A DNA stretch of 64,000 nt from the NCBI GenBank assembly GCA_963777625.1, contig CAVZRO010000003.1:310001-374000 (forward strand), written 5' to 3'. Shown here in pieces: positions 26,837-36,859 of the stretch; the stretch's first letter is position 1, and each line of letters starts with the position of its first letter. The notes beneath the pieces are model-generated. The model was not told where the DNA came from, did not search any database, and saw only the letters and a list, made by a program, of their open reading frames with translations. Made by a program: the position numbers and the translations under genes. This DNA comes from DATDIC01 sp963777625. GTDB taxonomy: Bacteria; Pseudomonadota; Alphaproteobacteria; Acetobacterales; Acetobacteraceae.

Positions 26837-27513
26837 CGTTTCCACGCGAACCGTGTCTCGATCCAGCGGCCCAGCACCACGACCGGCAGGAACAGGATCA
26901 GATAAGCCGCCGCCCCCAGCGTCAGCGGTGACGGATTGAAGCTGAACGACACCGCGGACGAGGCTTGCGACAGGATCTCCGACAAGCCGATGACGGAGCC
27001 GAGCGCGGTGCCCTTGGTGATGGCGATGGTGCGGTTGGTCAGTGGCGGAATGGTCAACCGTATCGCCTGCGGCACCACCACGCTGCCGAGCGTCTGGCCG
27101 TAGCTCAGCCCGGTGGAGCGTGCTGCCTCCCACTGCCCGCGCGGCACGGCGGTAATGCCGGCCCAGAAGATTTCCTCGGCGAAGGCCATCAGAACCAGTG
27201 ACAGGCTGGCCCAGGTGGTGCCGAATGCCGTGGGGGAAATGCCGGCCGCCGGCAGCCCGAAATAGATCAGGACGATGATCACCAGCGGCGGCAGGGCGCG
27301 GAACAGATCGACGACGAAGATGATCAGCCAGTTGAGCGGGCGAATGCCCAAACTGCGCAGCAACGCCAGCGCCAGCCCGGCGGTGATGCCGGTGACCACG
27401 ATGCATGCCGCCAGCACCACTGTCAGCCCAAATCCGGCGACGATGTCCGGCAGGTATTTCGCCATCACCCGCGCATTCAGGAACGCGTGGGCGAAATGGT
27501 CCCAGCCGGTCAT
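26833..27513 (-). CDS. Polar amino acid ABC transporter permease (first)
   Basis: A 226-residue HisMQ-type permease starting MTGWDHFAHAFLNARVMAKY. It carries five to six hydrophobic segments and the EAA loop EAARSTGLSYGQTLGSVVVP. The initiating ATG (27513) is four bases after the stop of the ATPase gene, and its own stop overlaps the next permease start. The paired permeases share about the same length and loop, as usual for heterodimeric amino acid importers such as GltJK/AapQM relatives. Confidence 0.92.
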   Translation of the reverse strand: MTGWDHFAHAFLNARVMAKYLPDIVAGFGLTVVLAACIVVTGITAGLALALLRSLGIRPLNWLIIFVVDLFRALPPLVIIVLIYFGLPAAGISPTAFGTTWASLSLVLMAFAEEIFWAGITAVPRGQWEAARSTGLSYGQTLGSVVVPQAIRLTIPPLTNRTIAITKGTALGSVIGLSEILSQASSAVSFSFNPSPLTLGAAAYLILFLPVVVLGRWIETRFAWKR

Positions 27514-27517
27514 CGCG

Positions 27518-28301
27518 TCACGATCGCCGGATCTGGCCGATGAAGGCGCGCGTGCGCGGCTCCGTCGGGGCTTCGAAAATCCGCGCCGGCGGCCCTTCTT
27601 CCACCACCAACCCGTCATCCATGAACAGCACACGGTCGGCGGCGGCCCGCGCGAATCCCATTTCATGGGAGACCACCACCATCGTCATGCCGCTTTCGCG
27701 CAGTTCGCGCATCACCTCCAGCACGCTGCCCACCAGCTCCGGATCAAGCGCGCTGGTGGGTTCGTCGAACAGCATCACCCGCGGCTCCAGCGCGATGGCG
27801 CGGGCGATGGCGATGCGCTGCTGCTGCCCGCCGGAGAGCTGGCCCGGATAGTGCGCGGCGCGATCCGCCAATCCCACACGCTGCAATGCCGCGGTGCCGA
27901 TGGCGTCTGCTTCCTGGCGGGTTTTCCCGGCCACCTTGCGCAGCGCCAGCGTGACATTCCGCAGCGCGGTCATGTGCGGGTAGAGATTGAACGACTGGAA
28001 CACCATGCCGATACGCTGGCGGGCGTGGTTGATATCGGTGCGCCGGGCGAGCAGGTCGATCCCGTCTACCATCACCGAGCCGGAGGTCGGCTCCTCCAGC
28101 CGGTTCAGGCAGCGCAGCAGGGTCGATTTGCCAGAGCCGGACGGGCCGATGACGAACACCAGTTCGCGTTCGGCCACGAGTCATGTCGATCCCGCGCAGG
28201 ACGTGATGGGCGCCGAAATGCTTGTGGAGCTGACGCACCTCCACGATGGGCGGCGCGGGTTCAGTCTCCGCCGAGCCCCTTCCGTGCCCATCCGGCGGCA
28301 T
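27518..28301 (-). pseudogene. Amino acid ABC transporter ATPase, frameshifted
   Basis: The N-terminus (MPPDGHGRGSAETEPAPPIVEVRQ, then HKHFGAHHVLRGIDM) is in one frame. The rest, from VAERELVFVIGPSGSGKSTLLRCL, is in another, the switch being one extra base in ACTCGTGGCC at about 28180. The corrected 260-residue ATPase has Walker A GPSGSGKST, Q-loop FQSFNLYP, signature LSGGQQQR, Walker B VMLFDEP and the H-loop His in VVVSHEMG. It belongs to the GlnQ/HisP class energising the two permeases. A start at 28177 (GTG/ATG after the break) would still encode the whole nucleotide-binding core, so some function may remain. Confidence 0.87.
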
Positions 28302-28313
28302 CGGCTTGGCTGG

Positions 28314-29168
28314 TTATTGGTACTTGGAGCAGTCAGGATCGGGCGCGTTGGGCTCGTAACCCGGCAGGCCAGGAACGCCATGGCCCGGGAAGGTGACGTT
28401 CTCCAGATCGTCGGGTGCTGGTTTCGCGCCGAACCATTTCTCCGACAGCTTCGCGATCGTGCCGTCCTTCTTCATGCATTTCAGCACGTCGTCGATCTGG
28501 CCGCGCAGGGCGGTTTCGTCCTCGCGGAAGGGCGCGGCCCAGTGCGCCTTGGTGTCGTTCAGGGTCAGGTCGGCGACGAACTGCGGATTGCGCTTGGCGG
28601 CGTATTTGATCACCGTGTTGCCGGCCAGGGTCGCGTAGGCATGGCCTGACAGCACGGCCTGCACGGCGTCGGGCTGGGTATCGAACACCAGGGTCTGGAA
28701 GCCGTATTTGTCGCCCATCTGTTTCGACAATATCTCGTACGGCGTACCCTTGTTGACCGCGACCGCCTTGCCCTTCAGGTCGTCCCAGCCCTTGATCGGC
28801 GCGGAGCCCTTGCGGATGCCGAACTCATAAGCGGTCCAGATATAGCCCTGGGTGAACAGCAGGTTCTGCGCGCGTTCCGCGGTCACCGTCGTGGGGGCGG
28901 CGAGGAAGTCGTAGCGGCCGGCCTCCAATGCCGGGATCAGGCCGCTGAAGCTGGCGGACGCGAAGGTGATGTCGCGATGCAGGCGGCGGGCGACCTCGGT
29001 GAACAGGTCGATCTGGAAGCCTTCCAGCCCGCCGCCGAGTTTCGGCATGGCGTGCGGCGCGAACGTGCCATCGACGGCGGTCCGCAGCGGCGGCGCGGCG
29101 GTCTGAGCGACCGCCGGAGCGGCGAGCAGGACAAGTGCGGCCGCAAGCAGCCAGGGGCGAAAGGGCAT
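28314..29168 (-). CDS. Amino acid ABC transporter substrate-binding protein
   Basis: A 284-residue periplasmic protein with signal peptide MPFRPWLLAAALVLLAAPAVA. The mature part is a type II binding fold (SBP_bac_3): TAVDGTFAPHAMPKLGGGLE, GFQIDLFTEVARRL, SFSGLIPALEAGRYDFLAA, DDLKGKAVAVNKGTPYE and LDDV-like closing segments ending CSKYQ. ATG 29168 follows a GGAGACCTCCCC stretch. It is the first gene of the operon with the ATPase, two permeases and the DUF2272 lipoprotein. Ligand: probably a polar amino acid or related acid, not further resolved. Confidence 0.92.
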   Translation of the reverse strand: MPFRPWLLAAALVLLAAPAVAQTAAPPLRTAVDGTFAPHAMPKLGGGLEGFQIDLFTEVARRLHRDITFASASFSGLIPALEAGRYDFLAAPTTVTAERAQNLLFTQGYIWTAYEFGIRKGSAPIKGWDDLKGKAVAVNKGTPYEILSKQMGDKYGFQTLVFDTQPDAVQAVLSGHAYATLAGNTVIKYAAKRNPQFVADLTLNDTKAHWAAPFREDETALRGQIDDVLKCMKKDGTIAKLSEKWFGAKPAPDDLENVTFPGHGVPGLPGYEPNAPDPDCSKYQ

Positions 29169-29310
29169 CAGGGGAGGTCTCCGGGGCACAGGCGGATCAC
29201 GATGGCGCGCCGGCACGCGCGCCGCAACAGGCGGGGCGGGTGGGTATTGCGCCTGGACTCGGCCGGCTGCCATCATCGCCTCGCACGCCACCCCGGAAGG
29301 GTCCCATGCC

Positions 29311-30888
29311 ATGAGACGCCGCACATTCCTGGCCGGCACGGCCGCTGCCGCCGCGAGCCTCGCGGCACCCCATGTTTCGCGCGGCGCGGATCAGCGCGTG
29401 CTGAAGTTCATTCCGCAGGCCGACCCCACGATCATCGACCCGATCTGGACCACGGCCTATGTCTCGCGCAACCACGGCTTCATGATCTTCGATACGCTGT
29501 ACGGCATCGACAACGCCTATAAGGCGCAGCCGCAGATGGTCGCCGGCCATGTGATGGAGGATGACGGCAAGCGCTGGACACTCACATTGCGCGACGGGCT
29601 GGCCTGGCACGACGGGGACAAGGTGCTGGCGCGGGACTGTGTCGCCTCCATCCAGCGCTGGGGCAAGCGGGACGCGTTCGGGCAGACGCTGCTGGGCTAC
29701 ACCGACGAACTGTCGGCGACGGACGACAAGACGATCGTATTTCGGCTCAAGAAGCAGTTTTCGCTGCTGCCGGACGCGCTCGGCAAGCCGGGCAGCAACA
29801 TGTGCGCGATGATGCCGGAGCGGCTGGCCAAGACCGATGCGTTCAAGCCGCTGACCGAGATGGTGGGCAGCGGTCCGTTCAAATGGAATGATAAGGAACG
29901 GATCGTCGGCTCGTTGGCGGTTTATGAGCGCAACGCGGCGTACCAGCCACGACAGGGCGGCACGCCGGAATGGACCTCGGGGCCGAAAGTGGTGAATTTC
30001 GATCGTGTCGAGTGGCACGTGATTCAGGACCCCGGCACGGCGGCGGCGGCGATGCAGAGCAAGGAGATGGACTGGTGGGAGAACCCCACCAATGACATGC
30101 TGCCGATCCTCGCCAGCACGACGACGCGGATTACCGATCCGACCGGGCTGATCGCCTGCATGCGGCTGAACGAGCTGTGGCCGCCGTTCGACAATCCGGC
30201 GATTCGTCGTGCCATGCTGAAAGGCATCGATCAGACCGAATTCATGATCGCGGTCGCCGGCGATGATCCGAAGATGCGGCATGTTCCGACCGGAACTTTC
30301 TGCCCGGGCATGCCGATGGCGAGCGATGCCGGACTGGAGGTGTTCACCGGCAAGCGCGACTACGACGCGGTGAAGAAAGAGCTGGATGCGGCGGGCTACA
30401 AGGGCGAGAAGGTGATCATTCTGGCCCCGACCGACTTCCCGATCCTGAAGGCGGAGGCGGATGTCTGCGCCGATCAGTTGAAGAAGATGGGGTTCAACGT
30501 CGATTACCAGGCAATGGACTGGGGCACCGTGGTGCAGCGGCGCGCCAAGGAAGACGCTCCGGACAAGGGCGGCTGGGGATTGTTCAACACGTTCTGGGCG
30601 GGGCTGGATCAGGCCAATCCGGTCGGCCACACATTCCTGCGCGGTAACGGCAAGGACGGCACGATGGGCTGGCCGACCAGCCCGAAGATCGAGGCGTTGC
30701 GTACGGAATGGATCGACGCGCCCGATGTGGAGGTACAGAAGAAGCTGGCCGTCCAGCTTCAGCTTCAGGCGTTGCAGGACGTGCCCTACATCCCACTGGG
30801 GCAGAATTTCTATAAAACCTCGTATCAGAACGACATCACCGGCATACTGAACGGGTTCGTCATTTTCTGGAATGTACGAAGGACTTGA
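29311..30888 (+). CDS. Peptide/nickel-type ABC substrate-binding protein
   Basis: The 525-residue protein is an SBP_bac_5 (family 5) binding protein with a twin-arginine-like signal (MRRRTFLAGTAAAAASLAAP). Family hallmarks include LKFIPQADPTIIDPIWTTAY, NHGFMIFDTLYGID, TLTLRDGLAWHDGDKVLARD, MVGSGPFKWN and the C-terminal LQALQDVPYIPLGQ. It binds peptides, glutathione-like or other small ligands in the periplasm. No permease gene is next to it. The dpp-type operon at 38-42 kb lacks its own binding protein, so this one may serve it; that link is inference. Confidence 0.92.
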   Translation: MRRRTFLAGTAAAAASLAAPHVSRGADQRVLKFIPQADPTIIDPIWTTAYVSRNHGFMIFDTLYGIDNAYKAQPQMVAGHVMEDDGKRWTLTLRDGLAWHDGDKVLARDCVASIQRWGKRDAFGQTLLGYTDELSATDDKTIVFRLKKQFSLLPDALGKPGSNMCAMMPERLAKTDAFKPLTEMVGSGPFKWNDKERIVGSLAVYERNAAYQPRQGGTPEWTSGPKVVNFDRVEWHVIQDPGTAAAAMQSKEMDWWENPTNDMLPILASTTTRITDPTGLIACMRLNELWPPFDNPAIRRAMLKGIDQTEFMIAVAGDDPKMRHVPTGTFCPGMPMASDAGLEVFTGKRDYDAVKKELDAAGYKGEKVIILAPTDFPILKAEADVCADQLKKMGFNVDYQAMDWGTVVQRRAKEDAPDKGGWGLFNTFWAGLDQANPVGHTFLRGNGKDGTMGWPTSPKIEALRTEWIDAPDVEVQKKLAVQLQLQALQDVPYIPLGQNFYKTSYQNDITGILNGFVIFWNVRRT

Positions 30889-30980
30889 TCGCGGCAGCGC
30901 GTGCGATCATCCGCGCGCCATGCTGCGAGCAGCGGGCCTGATTCATGCCAGCGGCTGAAGGCAGACCCGTTCCCGTTTCC

Positions 30981-31220
30981 GGTCATTCCCGCGAAAGCGG
31001 GAATCCAGCGACAGCCCATGCAATCGCGGATGCGCCATGCCCGCCTGCGTGAGCACAACGAGGGAGAGTCAGCTTCTCGAACGGCAGTTACAGCACCAGC
31101 CGGGCGATGCGTTGACCTCTATTCGTCGCCCCCATGGAGGCAGGCATCAGGCGGGTAACAGGTGGATTCCCGCTTGGGCGGGGATGACGGAAGGGAGGCG
31201 GGGATGACGGAAGGGAGGCG
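30981..31220. repeat. REP-like palindromes and a 20-bp tandem repeat
   Basis: The 340-base gap between the binding protein and the CoA-transferase holds no gene. At 30981-31010 lies TCATTCCCGCGAAAGCGGGA, a REP-like palindrome, and at 31161-31190 a diverged inverted copy (GGATTCCCGCTTGGGCGGGG). Directly after it, GGGATGACGGAAGGGAGGCG occurs twice in tandem (31181-31200, 31201-31220), then GGGAATGG. The tandem unit seems to have grown from the edge of the palindrome. Confidence 0.8.
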
Positions 31221-31229
31221 GGAATGGTA

Positions 31230-32433
31230 TCAGATCACCTTTGCATCCCGCAGTTTTGCCATCGCCGCGTGATCCAGCCCGGTGCGTTCCCGCAGCACCT
31301 CCTCGGTATGCTCGCCCAGCAACGGCGGCGCGGTGCGGTAATTCGGCGGCGTGACGGACAGCCGCACCGGATTGGCGATCACCGGAATCGTCCGCCCGTC
31401 GCGGGTCATTTCCACCACCATCCCCCGCGCTTTCACCTGCGGGTCGGCGAACACCTCCGACAACTTGTTGATCGGTCCGCAACCGATCCTCAGCGCCTCC
31501 AGCCGTTCGACCCACCACGCTGTCGGATGCTGCCGCATCACCGGCGTCAGCGTGTCGGTCACCAGATGCCGGTTCTGCACGCGCGCGGTATTGGTTGCGA
31601 AGCGCGCATCCTCCAGCAGGTGGGTCAGCGCGAAGCTCTCGCAAAACCGCGTGAATGTCGGGTCGTTGGCGACCGATAAGACGATGTGCCCGTCCGCGGT
31701 CGGAAACACCTGGTACGGTACGATGTTCGGGTGCTGGTTGCCCAGCCGCGGGGGATTTTCCGCCGGTCGCCAGGTAATTCATTCCCTGATTGGCGAGCCA
31801 CGCCACATGCGTGTCCAGCATGCCGATATCGATCTGCTGGCCCTCGCCGGTCGCGTCGCGGTGCCGCAGCGCCGCCAGGATCCCGATACATCCGTACAAC
31901 CCGGCGAACAGGTCCGCGACCGGTACGCCCACCTTCTGCGGCGGCCCGTCGGGCTCGCCGGTCAGGCTCATCACGCCGCCCATCGCCTGGATCAGGCTGT
32001 CGTAGCCAGGCCGCGGCGCGTACGGACCGGTCTGGCCGAACCCGGTGATCGAGCAGTAGATCAGGCGCGGAAACTCGTCCCGAAGCTGCTCGTACGCCAG
32101 CCGGTACTTGGCCAGCGCGCCCACCTTGAAGTTCTCCACCAGCACGTCGCATTGCTCGATCAGCCGGCGCGCCAGCTTCTGGCCTTCCGGTTGCGCTATA
32201 TCCAGCGTGACCGATCGTTTGTTGCGATTGACACCGGTAAAGTACGCGCTCTCCCGCGACCCCGGCACGTAAGGTGGCGCGAAGCCGCGCGTATCGTCGC
32301 CGCTGCCCGGCTTTTCGATCTTGATTACGTCGGCCCCCAGATCGGCCAGCATCTGCGTACAGGTGGGACCGGCCAGCACGCGGGTCAGGTCGAAGACGCG
32401 GAGCCCTTTCAGGGGGCCGGTGGGATCAGGCAT
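31230..32433 (-). pseudogene. CaiB/BaiF family CoA-transferase, frameshifted
   Basis: The start MPDPTGPLKGLRVFDLTRVL at 32433 and the catalytic-region motifs (DVIKIEKPGSGDDTRGFAPP, KRSVTLDIAQPEGQ, VLVENFKVGALAKYRL, CSITGFGQTGPYAPRPGYD) fit family III CoA-transferases, which move CoA between carboxylic acids. The Asp in IDIGMLDTHVAWL is present. At about 31753 a run of five C has one too many; with four, GKSPRLGNQHPNIVPYQVFP joins smoothly and the protein ends KLRDAKVI at 31230 (about 400 residues). The neighbour on the other strand is an enoyl-CoA hydratase, consistent with a CoA-ester pathway. Confidence 0.87.
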
Positions 32434-32593
32434 ACGGTGCTCCAGCTTCTCGACGCCGGCCGAAACATGCCGACGCTCGGCGCCGGCCCGCAAGGGGGCG
32501 GCGCCGCGCTGCGTCGTCGCCCTGGTGTAGCCCCGCTTCTCACGTCGCGCCACACAAGCTAGAAGCCTCCCCGGCGATATGGAGGCGGCAATC

Positions 32594-33373
32594 ATGGCCG
32601 ACAGTTACGCAACCATCCTGGTCGAAACGCACGGCCCGGTCGGCCTGATCCGCCTGAACCGTCCGCAGGTGTTGAACGCGTTGTGCGACCAGCTCATGAC
32701 CGAGCTCGGCGAGCAATTGCTCAGCTTCGATGCAGACCCGGCGATCGGCGCCATCGTGCTGACCGGGAACGAGAAGGCCTTCGCCGCCGGTGCGGATATC
32801 AAGGAAATGCGCACCCGCACCCATCCGTCGGCAATGCTGGAGGATTTCATCGGCGCCCGCTGGGAAACCGTGCTGCGCGTGAAAAAGCCGGTGATCGCCG
32901 CGGTTGCCGGTTTCGCGCTCGGCGGCGGCTGCGAGCTGGCGATGATGTGCGACATCATCCTGGCGGCCGACACCGCGAAGTTCGGCCAGCCGGAGATCAA
33001 TCTCGGCGTGATCCCCGGGGCCGGCGGTACCCAGCGACTGACCCGCGCGGTGGGAAAATCGAAGGCCATGGAGATGGTCCTGACCGGCCGCATGATGGAT
33101 GCGGCCGAGGCGGAGCGCGCCAATCTGGTCTCTCGTATATGCCCCGCCGACCAGTTGGTGGCGGAAGCGATCAAGGTCGCGGAGAAGATCGCCGCGCTTT
33201 CACCCGTGGCGGTGGCGCTCGCCAAACAATCGGTGAACCGCGCCTTTGAGACGACGCTCGCCGAGGGTGTCCGGCATGAGCGGGCGTTGTTCCTGTCGCT
33301 GTTTGGTACGCCGGATCAGCAGGAGGGAATGGCGGCTTTCATCGAGAAGCGCAAACCGGCGTTCCGTCGCTGA
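32594..33373 (+). CDS. Enoyl-CoA hydratase
   Basis: A 259-residue crotonase-family enzyme hydrating 2-enoyl-CoA to 3-hydroxyacyl-CoA. The oxyanion-hole segments KAFAAGADIKEM and AVAGFALGGGCELAMMCDI and the two acidic catalytic residues (in GGGCELA and PEINLGVIPGAGGTQRL) are present. The ATG at 32594 has GGAGG eight bases before it; an ATG at 32579 contains that site and is less likely. The order enoyl-CoA hydratase-rpsT-dnaA is conserved in many alphaproteobacteria. Confidence 0.95.
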   Translation: MADSYATILVETHGPVGLIRLNRPQVLNALCDQLMTELGEQLLSFDADPAIGAIVLTGNEKAFAAGADIKEMRTRTHPSAMLEDFIGARWETVLRVKKPVIAAVAGFALGGGCELAMMCDIILAADTAKFGQPEINLGVIPGAGGTQRLTRAVGKSKAMEMVLTGRMMDAAEAERANLVSRICPADQLVAEAIKVAEKIAALSPVAVALAKQSVNRAFETTLAEGVRHERALFLSLFGTPDQQEGMAAFIEKRKPAFRR

Positions 33374-33533
33374 TGCATTTTTACCTCGGCGAACCCGGTT
33401 GTGCAGCCGGAGTGTGGGGTGATCCGCGAGCGACCGATCGGCGGCTTGACTCCCGTTTGGGCTCTGCCTAGAACCCCGCTCTTCCATGCGGCGCATGCCG
33501 CTGATGCACGACCGGGTAATTGAGCGAAAACGT

Positions 33534-33803
33534 ATGGCAAACACCGCTTCCGCGCGAAAGCGCATCCGTCAGTCAGCTCGCCGCACAGAGCGCAACCGCG
33601 CGCGAAAGTCGCGTATGCGTACTTTTGTCAACAAAGTTGAGGCAGCGATCGACGGCGGCGACAAATCTGCCGCGACGGAGGCATTGCGCAGCGCGCAGCC
33701 GGAAATGCAGCGTGCCGCCAACAAGGGCGTGATCCACAAAAACACCGTCTCACGCAAACTGTCGCGTCTGGCGGCCCGTATCAAGAAGCTGGCCGGCGGC
33801 TGA
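33534..33803 (+). CDS. rpsT: 30S ribosomal protein S20
   Basis: The 89-residue product (MANTASARKRIRQSARRTER) is S20, which binds 16S rRNA in the 30S body. It is Arg/Lys rich throughout and keeps NKGVIHKNTVSRKLSRLAAR near the C-terminus. The frame is open from 33486 but MANTASARKR is the universal start. It precedes dnaA, as in Rhizobiales and Rhodospirillales. A short GC hairpin CCGCGCTACGCGG follows 15 bases after the stop, without a T run. Confidence 0.97.
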   Translation: MANTASARKRIRQSARRTERNRARKSRMRTFVNKVEAAIDGGDKSAATEALRSAQPEMQRAANKGVIHKNTVSRKLSRLAARIKKLAGG

Positions 33804-34144
33804 GACTTTTACACCACCGCGCTACGCGGAACCGGTTTCGGCGCCGACCGCGCCACCCTGATTTTTCGGCACATCAGCGCGGCGGCAATATAACTTGGCC
33901 GTCCTTCTGAGACGCGCATACGAATATTTGACCTTATCTCGCAATCTTCTTGCGTTTATTAAATCCCCCACCGCGACCATCAGTTTGTTGTTGCGAGTGG
34001 CAGACCTGGTGGCGTAATCGTTACTCATCGCTTAAATCAAATCGTCCTCGTATTTAGGTTGTGCTGTCTCCCGGCGAGGTTGCTCGCTGGCAGGCCGGTG
34101 ATGTGTCAAGCGGCCGCAAGAGCCGCCAGAACAGGCAGGATGCC
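33804..34144. other. rpsT-dnaA intergenic region, AT-rich
   Basis: The 341 bases upstream of the chosen dnaA start are distinctly AT-richer than the window, notably 33895-34060. That fits a dnaA promoter and leader. No perfect DnaA box (TTATNCACA) or repeated box cluster was found by eye, so replication origin function is not supported here; alphaproteobacterial origins often lie elsewhere. Confidence 0.5.
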
Positions 34145-35581
34145 GTGACATCAGACGGAGAATTGCTCGAACGCAGGATGTCCATCGTCATTCCAGGGGA
34201 GGTTGGCACGAATAATGATCTCAACGCCCAATGGGCCCGCATCCGCTCCCGCCTGCAACGCGAGGTGGGCGACGTCGAGTACCGCACCTGGTTGCGCCAA
34301 ATGAGCCTTGCGGGGATCGACGGTGACGAGGTCACCGTGCATCTGCCGACGCGGTTTCTGCGAGATTGGGCACGTGATCGTTATGGGGCTCGGGTGACCG
34401 CCATGTGGCAGCACGAAAATCCAGCCATCCGCCGCGTCGATATCCGCGTTGGTGGTACCGTCAGCCCCGCCTCCGAGATATCAAATGGGCCGGTCGCCGC
34501 GCCGGCCGCCGAGAAATCCGACGACCGCGCGGACCCCAAGCCGGAAATTGCCGGCACACTCGATACACGGTTTACGTTCGCCAATTTCGTGGTGGGGAAA
34601 CCCAACGAATTTGCTTACGCTTGCGCCCGCCGCGTGGCCGAACGTCCGGGCAGCCTGGGATTCAATCCGCTGTTCCTGTACGGCGGCGTCGGTCTTGGGA
34701 AAACCCACCTGATGCACGCCATTGCCTGGGAACTTGGTGCCTGCGGCGAGGGCGCGCGTCCCGCATCGGTCGCTTACATGTCGGCCGAGAAATTCATGTA
34801 TCGCTTCATCGGCGCGATCCGCAGCCAGCAGACCATGCAGTTCAAGGAACAGCTTCGCGCCGTCGATGTGCTGATGATCGACGATCTGCAGTTCCTCATC
34901 GGCAAGGACAACACGCAGGAGGAGTTTTTTCACACCTTCAACGCCGTGGTCGATGCCGGTCGGCAAATCGTCGTATCCGCCGACAAGTCTCCTTCGGATC
35001 TATCCGGCATCGAGGACCGGCTTCGTACCCGGCTCGGTTGCGGCATGGTCGCCGATCTGCACGCCACCACCTTCGAACTGCGGGTTTCGATCCTGGAGGC
35101 GAAAGCGGTGCTTGCCAGCGCGCAGGTCTCACCCAGGGTGATCGAATTCCTGGCCCACAAGATCACCACCAACGTGCGTGAGCTGGAAGGCGCGCTGAAC
35201 CGGCTGGTTGCTCATGCCAACCTGTTCGGCCGGCCGGTCACCCTGGATACCGCGCAGGAAGTGCTGCACGACCTGCTGAGAGCGCATGATCGCCGCGTCA
35301 CCATCGACGAGATCCAGCGCAAGGTCTGCGAACACTTCAACATTCGCGTCACCGACATGTCCTCGGCGCGGCGGGCGCGCAATGTTGCGCGTCCCCGGCA
35401 GGTCGCGATGTACCTCGCCAAGCAGCTCACCAGCCGCAGCTTGCCGGAAATCGGCCGCAAGTTCGGCAACCGCGATCACACCACGGTCATTCACGCGATC
35501 GCCCGGATCACCGAGCTGATGGAACGCGATACAGCGTTCGCCGAGGACGTGGAACTGCTGCGCCGCATGCTGGAGGCGTAA
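34145..35581 (+). CDS. dnaA: Chromosomal replication initiator DnaA
   Basis: DnaA binds origin boxes and opens oriC with ATP. Domain I is recognised from NDLNAQWARIRSRLQREVGD and TWLRQM. The AAA+ domain has Walker A GGVGLGKTHLMHA, Walker B VDVLMIDDLQF and sensor VVSADKSPSDL. The C-terminal helix-turn-helix ends with the signature GNRDHTTVIHAI. Three starts are possible: GTG 34061, GTG 34145 and ATG 34178. GTG 34145 has CAGGCAGGA just upstream and gives 478 residues, close to the family length, so it was chosen with moderate confidence. The usual downstream neighbour (dnaN) is absent; an IS remnant and an intron follow. Confidence 0.96.
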   Translation: MTSDGELLERRMSIVIPGEVGTNNDLNAQWARIRSRLQREVGDVEYRTWLRQMSLAGIDGDEVTVHLPTRFLRDWARDRYGARVTAMWQHENPAIRRVDIRVGGTVSPASEISNGPVAAPAAEKSDDRADPKPEIAGTLDTRFTFANFVVGKPNEFAYACARRVAERPGSLGFNPLFLYGGVGLGKTHLMHAIAWELGACGEGARPASVAYMSAEKFMYRFIGAIRSQQTMQFKEQLRAVDVLMIDDLQFLIGKDNTQEEFFHTFNAVVDAGRQIVVSADKSPSDLSGIEDRLRTRLGCGMVADLHATTFELRVSILEAKAVLASAQVSPRVIEFLAHKITTNVRELEGALNRLVAHANLFGRPVTLDTAQEVLHDLLRAHDRRVTIDEIQRKVCEHFNIRVTDMSSARRARNVARPRQVAMYLAKQLTSRSLPEIGRKFGNRDHTTVIHAIARITELMERDTAFAEDVELLRRMLEA

Positions 35582-35613
35582 CACCCCTCCCCACGGCCGC
35601 TTCCGCAAGGGTA

Positions 35614-36392
35614 AGCCTATGTGCGGCGCAACAAGAACGACGCCGCCGATGCGGCGGCGATCTGCGAGGCGGTGAGCCGCCCGACGATGCGCTTCGTGAC
35701 CGTGAAGACGGCCGCCCAGCAAGCCGCGTCAGGCGTTCACAAGGTACGAGAAATGCTGCTGAAACAGCGCACTATGCTGATCAACCACCTGCGCGGCATG
35801 ATGGCGGAATTCGGCATCGTGGTCGCCGAAGGACGCCGCCATGTCGGCGAGCTGGTGGCCATCCTCGCCGATCCGAGCGAGCAGCGCATACCGGCGCCCC
35901 TGCATAGCTGTCTGCTGGCCGTGGTGGAAAGCCTGCGCGGCTTCGAAGCCCGCATTGAAGCGATCGACAAGCAGTTGCTCGCCTGGGGCCGCGACAATGC
36001 GACCTGCCGACATCTGATCACCATCCCCGGCTATGGACCGATCGTTGCAAGTGCAATGGCAGCGATGGTGGTCAATCCAGCAGCCATGCGCAGTGGCCGC
36101 GAGTTCGCCGCCTCGCTCGGGCTGGTGCCGCGTCAGGACGGGTACTGGTGGCAAGGTGAAGCTCGGGCCGATCAGCAAGCGCGGCAATGGCTATCTGCGC
36201 CGGCTGCTGGTGAACGGCGCCATGGCGGTGCTGCGCAGCAAGCGGGCGACCCAGGAGCCGTGGCTGGTCAAGCTGCTGGCGACCAAGCCGCGCCTGGTCG
36301 CGGCGGTGGCGCTGGCAAACAAAATGGCGCGCATCGGTTGGGCACTGATGATGCGCAATGAGGACTTCCGGACCGTGCCGGCGGCGGCCTGA
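35614..36392 (+). pseudogene. IS110-family transposase remnant
   Basis: The reading frame starts abruptly within the family at KPYVRRNKNDAADAAAICEA; the first hundred or so residues with the initial DEDD acidic residues are missing. At about 36150 an extra G in GGGTACTGGTGG shifts the frame; removing it gives QDGTGGKVKLGPISKRGNGYLRRLL, and the C-terminus ends at 36392. IS110/IS1111 recombinases move elements by site-specific exchange without long inverted repeats. This copy is 5'-truncated and frameshifted, so inactive. It lies 32 bases after the dnaA stop. Confidence 0.88.
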
Positions 36393-36859
36393 ACACAACC
36401 GCGCAGACGCGACCGGAAGGCTTGCGAGGGTGAAACAGCGTGATGGCATTGTCGGTCAACCGACAGATCGAGCGAGACCTGGCATCCGTCTTGGGACAAC
36501 GCGATCCCGTGGGAATGATCAGACCTCGATCCACGGTTCCCATCAGGGCCTGCGGTCAACCACCGCGCCAACAGGCCGGACACATGACCGCAAGTGGCCG
36601 CCAACGCAGATCACGCAACACCTGGGTGAGGCCGGGGGGAGTGAGAGCCTTCATAGTAACGCGGCCGCTTCGAGCGGTGGAAAGGGACGGGCAACACAAA
36701 CCGCCCCGAGGGAAGGGAGGCAGGAAGCTGGATGCGAGATGAGTGGATCGAGCCAAGAGAAGTCCCGAGAGTGCACAATCGGCTAGGCAAGGGACAGACG
36801 CAGCGCGGGTGCGAACCCATGATCTGTGGTGGGCGGAAGGCTCGATCTGGACGGATCGC

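Noticed and set aside
27744..28301. Separate small gene upstream of the amino acid ABC ATPase
   Set aside because: Its first 45 residues are the missing N-terminus of the ATPase; the remainder is out-of-frame sequence after a one-base insertion.
29197..30630. A 477-codon minus-strand frame opposite the peptide-binding protein
   Set aside because: No domain is visible, and the plus strand has a complete family 5 binding protein with a signal peptide.
33804..34144. Possible replication origin upstream of dnaA
   Set aside because: AT-rich, but no DnaA-box cluster was found; origins in this class are often distant from dnaA.
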